A DNA stretch of 7,906 nt from Nitrospira sp. (GTDB lineage: Bacteria; Nitrospirota; Nitrospiria; Nitrospirales; Nitrospiraceae), in the NCBI GenBank assembly GCA_020697375.1, contig JAJFBJ010000132.1:1-7906 (forward strand). Direction: 5' to 3'. The first letter of the stretch is position 1. Every line of letters starts with the position of its first letter. The position numbers were made by a program, and so were the translations under genes. The notes beneath the pieces were generated by a model, which ran no database searches, was not told the origin of the DNA, and saw only the letters and a program-made list of their open reading frames with translations. This document shows, one piece after another, positions 7,136-7,906 of the stretch.

Positions 7136-7906
7136 ATGAGCACCGCCCCAATTGAGCGTGAACCGATCGAAGGCTACCTCCGCGAAGTCGATGACCTGCT
7201 GGACGCGCTGGGCACGGATGCAAAGCGAGGCTTGAGTCATGATGAGGCGCAGGCGCGACTCGGTCGATATGGCAAAAATGAGTTGACGGCCGACAAGCCT
7301 GTCCCTGCCTGGAGAAAGTTCCTCGCTCAATTTCAAGATCCGCTCGTTCTGCTTCTTCTCGTCGCGGCCACGGTTTCGGCGGGACTCTGGCTCTATGAGC
7401 GCGATTCGGCATTGCCCTACGAAGCCATGGCCATCTTTGCCGTGGTGCTGTTCAATGCGATCATGGGGTACATCCAACAGGCCAGGGCCGAGGAGGCGGT
7501 GGCCGCCTTGCGCCGGATGTCGGCGGCGCAGGCCCATGTCATTCGCGACGCTGAGCGGCAAAGCATCCCCGCGGCCGAAGTCGTACCGGGTGATATCCTC
7601 CTCGTCGAAGAAGGTGACCGCTTGTCGGCCGACGCGCGATTGATCGAGTCCGCCGAGCTGCAAACGGCGGAGGCGGCGCTGACGGGCGAGAGTCTGCCGG
7701 TTTCGAAGGACATAGACAGGATCATGGAAGCAGCCGCTCTGGGAGATCGTCACAACATGCTCTTCAGCGGCACGGCGGCGACCTATGGGCACGGGCTCGC
7801 CGTGGTCACGGCGACCGGCATGCAGACCGAGATGGGCCGCATCGCGGGGATGCTGAAGGACCAGCCGGCAGAGAGAACCCCGCTGCAACGGGAGCTTGCG
7901 CGCGTC
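7136..7906 (+). CDS. P-type cation-transporting ATPase, P2 (Ca2+/SERCA-like) type, 3' truncated
   Basis: ATP-driven cation pump of the inner membrane. The frame stays open to the last base, giving 257 residues of a protein that normally has about 850-950. An N-terminal cation-ATPase domain (about 12-60, with GLSHDEAQARLGRYGKNEL) is followed by QFQDPLVLLLLVAATVSAGL (65-84, TM1) and a second TM (about 96-112) ending in NAIMGYIQQARAEEAVAAL, typical of P2 ATPases. The actuator domain follows, with VPGDILLVEEGDRLSADARL (150-169) and the dephosphorylation motif TGES at 183-186 (EAALTGESLPVSK), then NMLFSGTAATYGHGLAVV and GMQTEMGRIA. The phosphorylation DKTG motif, the nucleotide domain and the ion-binding helices M4-M6 lie beyond the window, so Ca2+, Mg2+, Na+/K+ or Mn2+ specificity cannot be decided. 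It is separated by 162 bases from the preceding gene and is probably its own unit. Confidence 0.93.
   Translation, partial: MSTAPIEREPIEGYLREVDDLLDALGTDAKRGLSHDEAQARLGRYGKNELTADKPVPAWRKFLAQFQDPLVLLLLVAATVSAGLWLYERDSALPYEAMAIFAVVLFNAIMGYIQQARAEEAVAALRRMSAAQAHVIRDAERQSIPAAEVVPGDILLVEEGDRLSADARLIESAELQTAEAALTGESLPVSKDIDRIMEAAALGDRHNMLFSGTAATYGHGLAVVTATGMQTEMGRIAGMLKDQPAERTPLQRELARV

Noticed and set aside
7079..7888. Long minus-strand open frame (269 codons) opposite the P-type ATPase
   Set aside because: It is the antisense shadow of a clearly coding, motif-rich frame in GC-rich DNA. Its translation is Arg/His-rich with no recognisable domain.

Overview
The window comes from a Gram-negative (diderm) bacterium. 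It is GC-rich, roughly 60% by eye, and encodes an RND inner-membrane pump, a lipid-anchored outer-membrane channel and a predicted outer-membrane beta-barrel. The mix of families and the base composition would fit a Nitrospira-like or proteobacterial genome, but that is a low-confidence guess because no marker gene is present. All seven credible genes lie on the + strand. Both end genes are cut by the window edges. No RNA gene, insertion sequence, CRISPR array or strong terminator is visible.

Layout: (1) 2-2146 is the C-terminal two thirds of an AcrB-like (HAE1) RND drug/hydrophobe exporter. (2) Its stop overlaps by one base the start of a complete NodT/OprM-type outer-membrane factor (2146-3639), so the two are one translational unit. 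The periplasmic adaptor, and any regulator, would lie upstream of the window. (3) 35 bases later, starting at GTG, is a 288-residue membrane protein made of two tandem DoxX-like domains (3675-4541). (4) Next is a DUF1207-type outer-membrane beta-barrel (4678-5556). Its signal peptide is plainly encoded upstream but is out of frame with any normal start codon, which suggests a frameshift or a sequence error near 4612-4620. (5) After about 106 bases come a small DUF2630 protein (5663-5923) and, 21 bases on, a luciferase-like flavin-dependent oxidoreductase related to YhbW (5945-6973). (6) After a 162-base gap a P-type cation-transporting ATPase of the P2 type begins (7136 to the window end). Its first 257 residues are visible.

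The first two genes form a tripartite efflux pump for toxic small molecules. The DoxX-like protein and the barrel follow at operon-like spacing and may be co-transcribed with it. The DUF2630 and oxidoreductase genes look like a second small unit, and the ATPase like a third. All are envelope, transport or redox functions, so a loose stress/transport neighbourhood is plausible, but nothing in the sequence proves a joint function. I do not see a clearly new multi-gene system. The most unusual items are the fused double DoxX protein and the broken-looking 5' end of the DUF1207 gene. No stretch longer than 300 bases lacks a gene.
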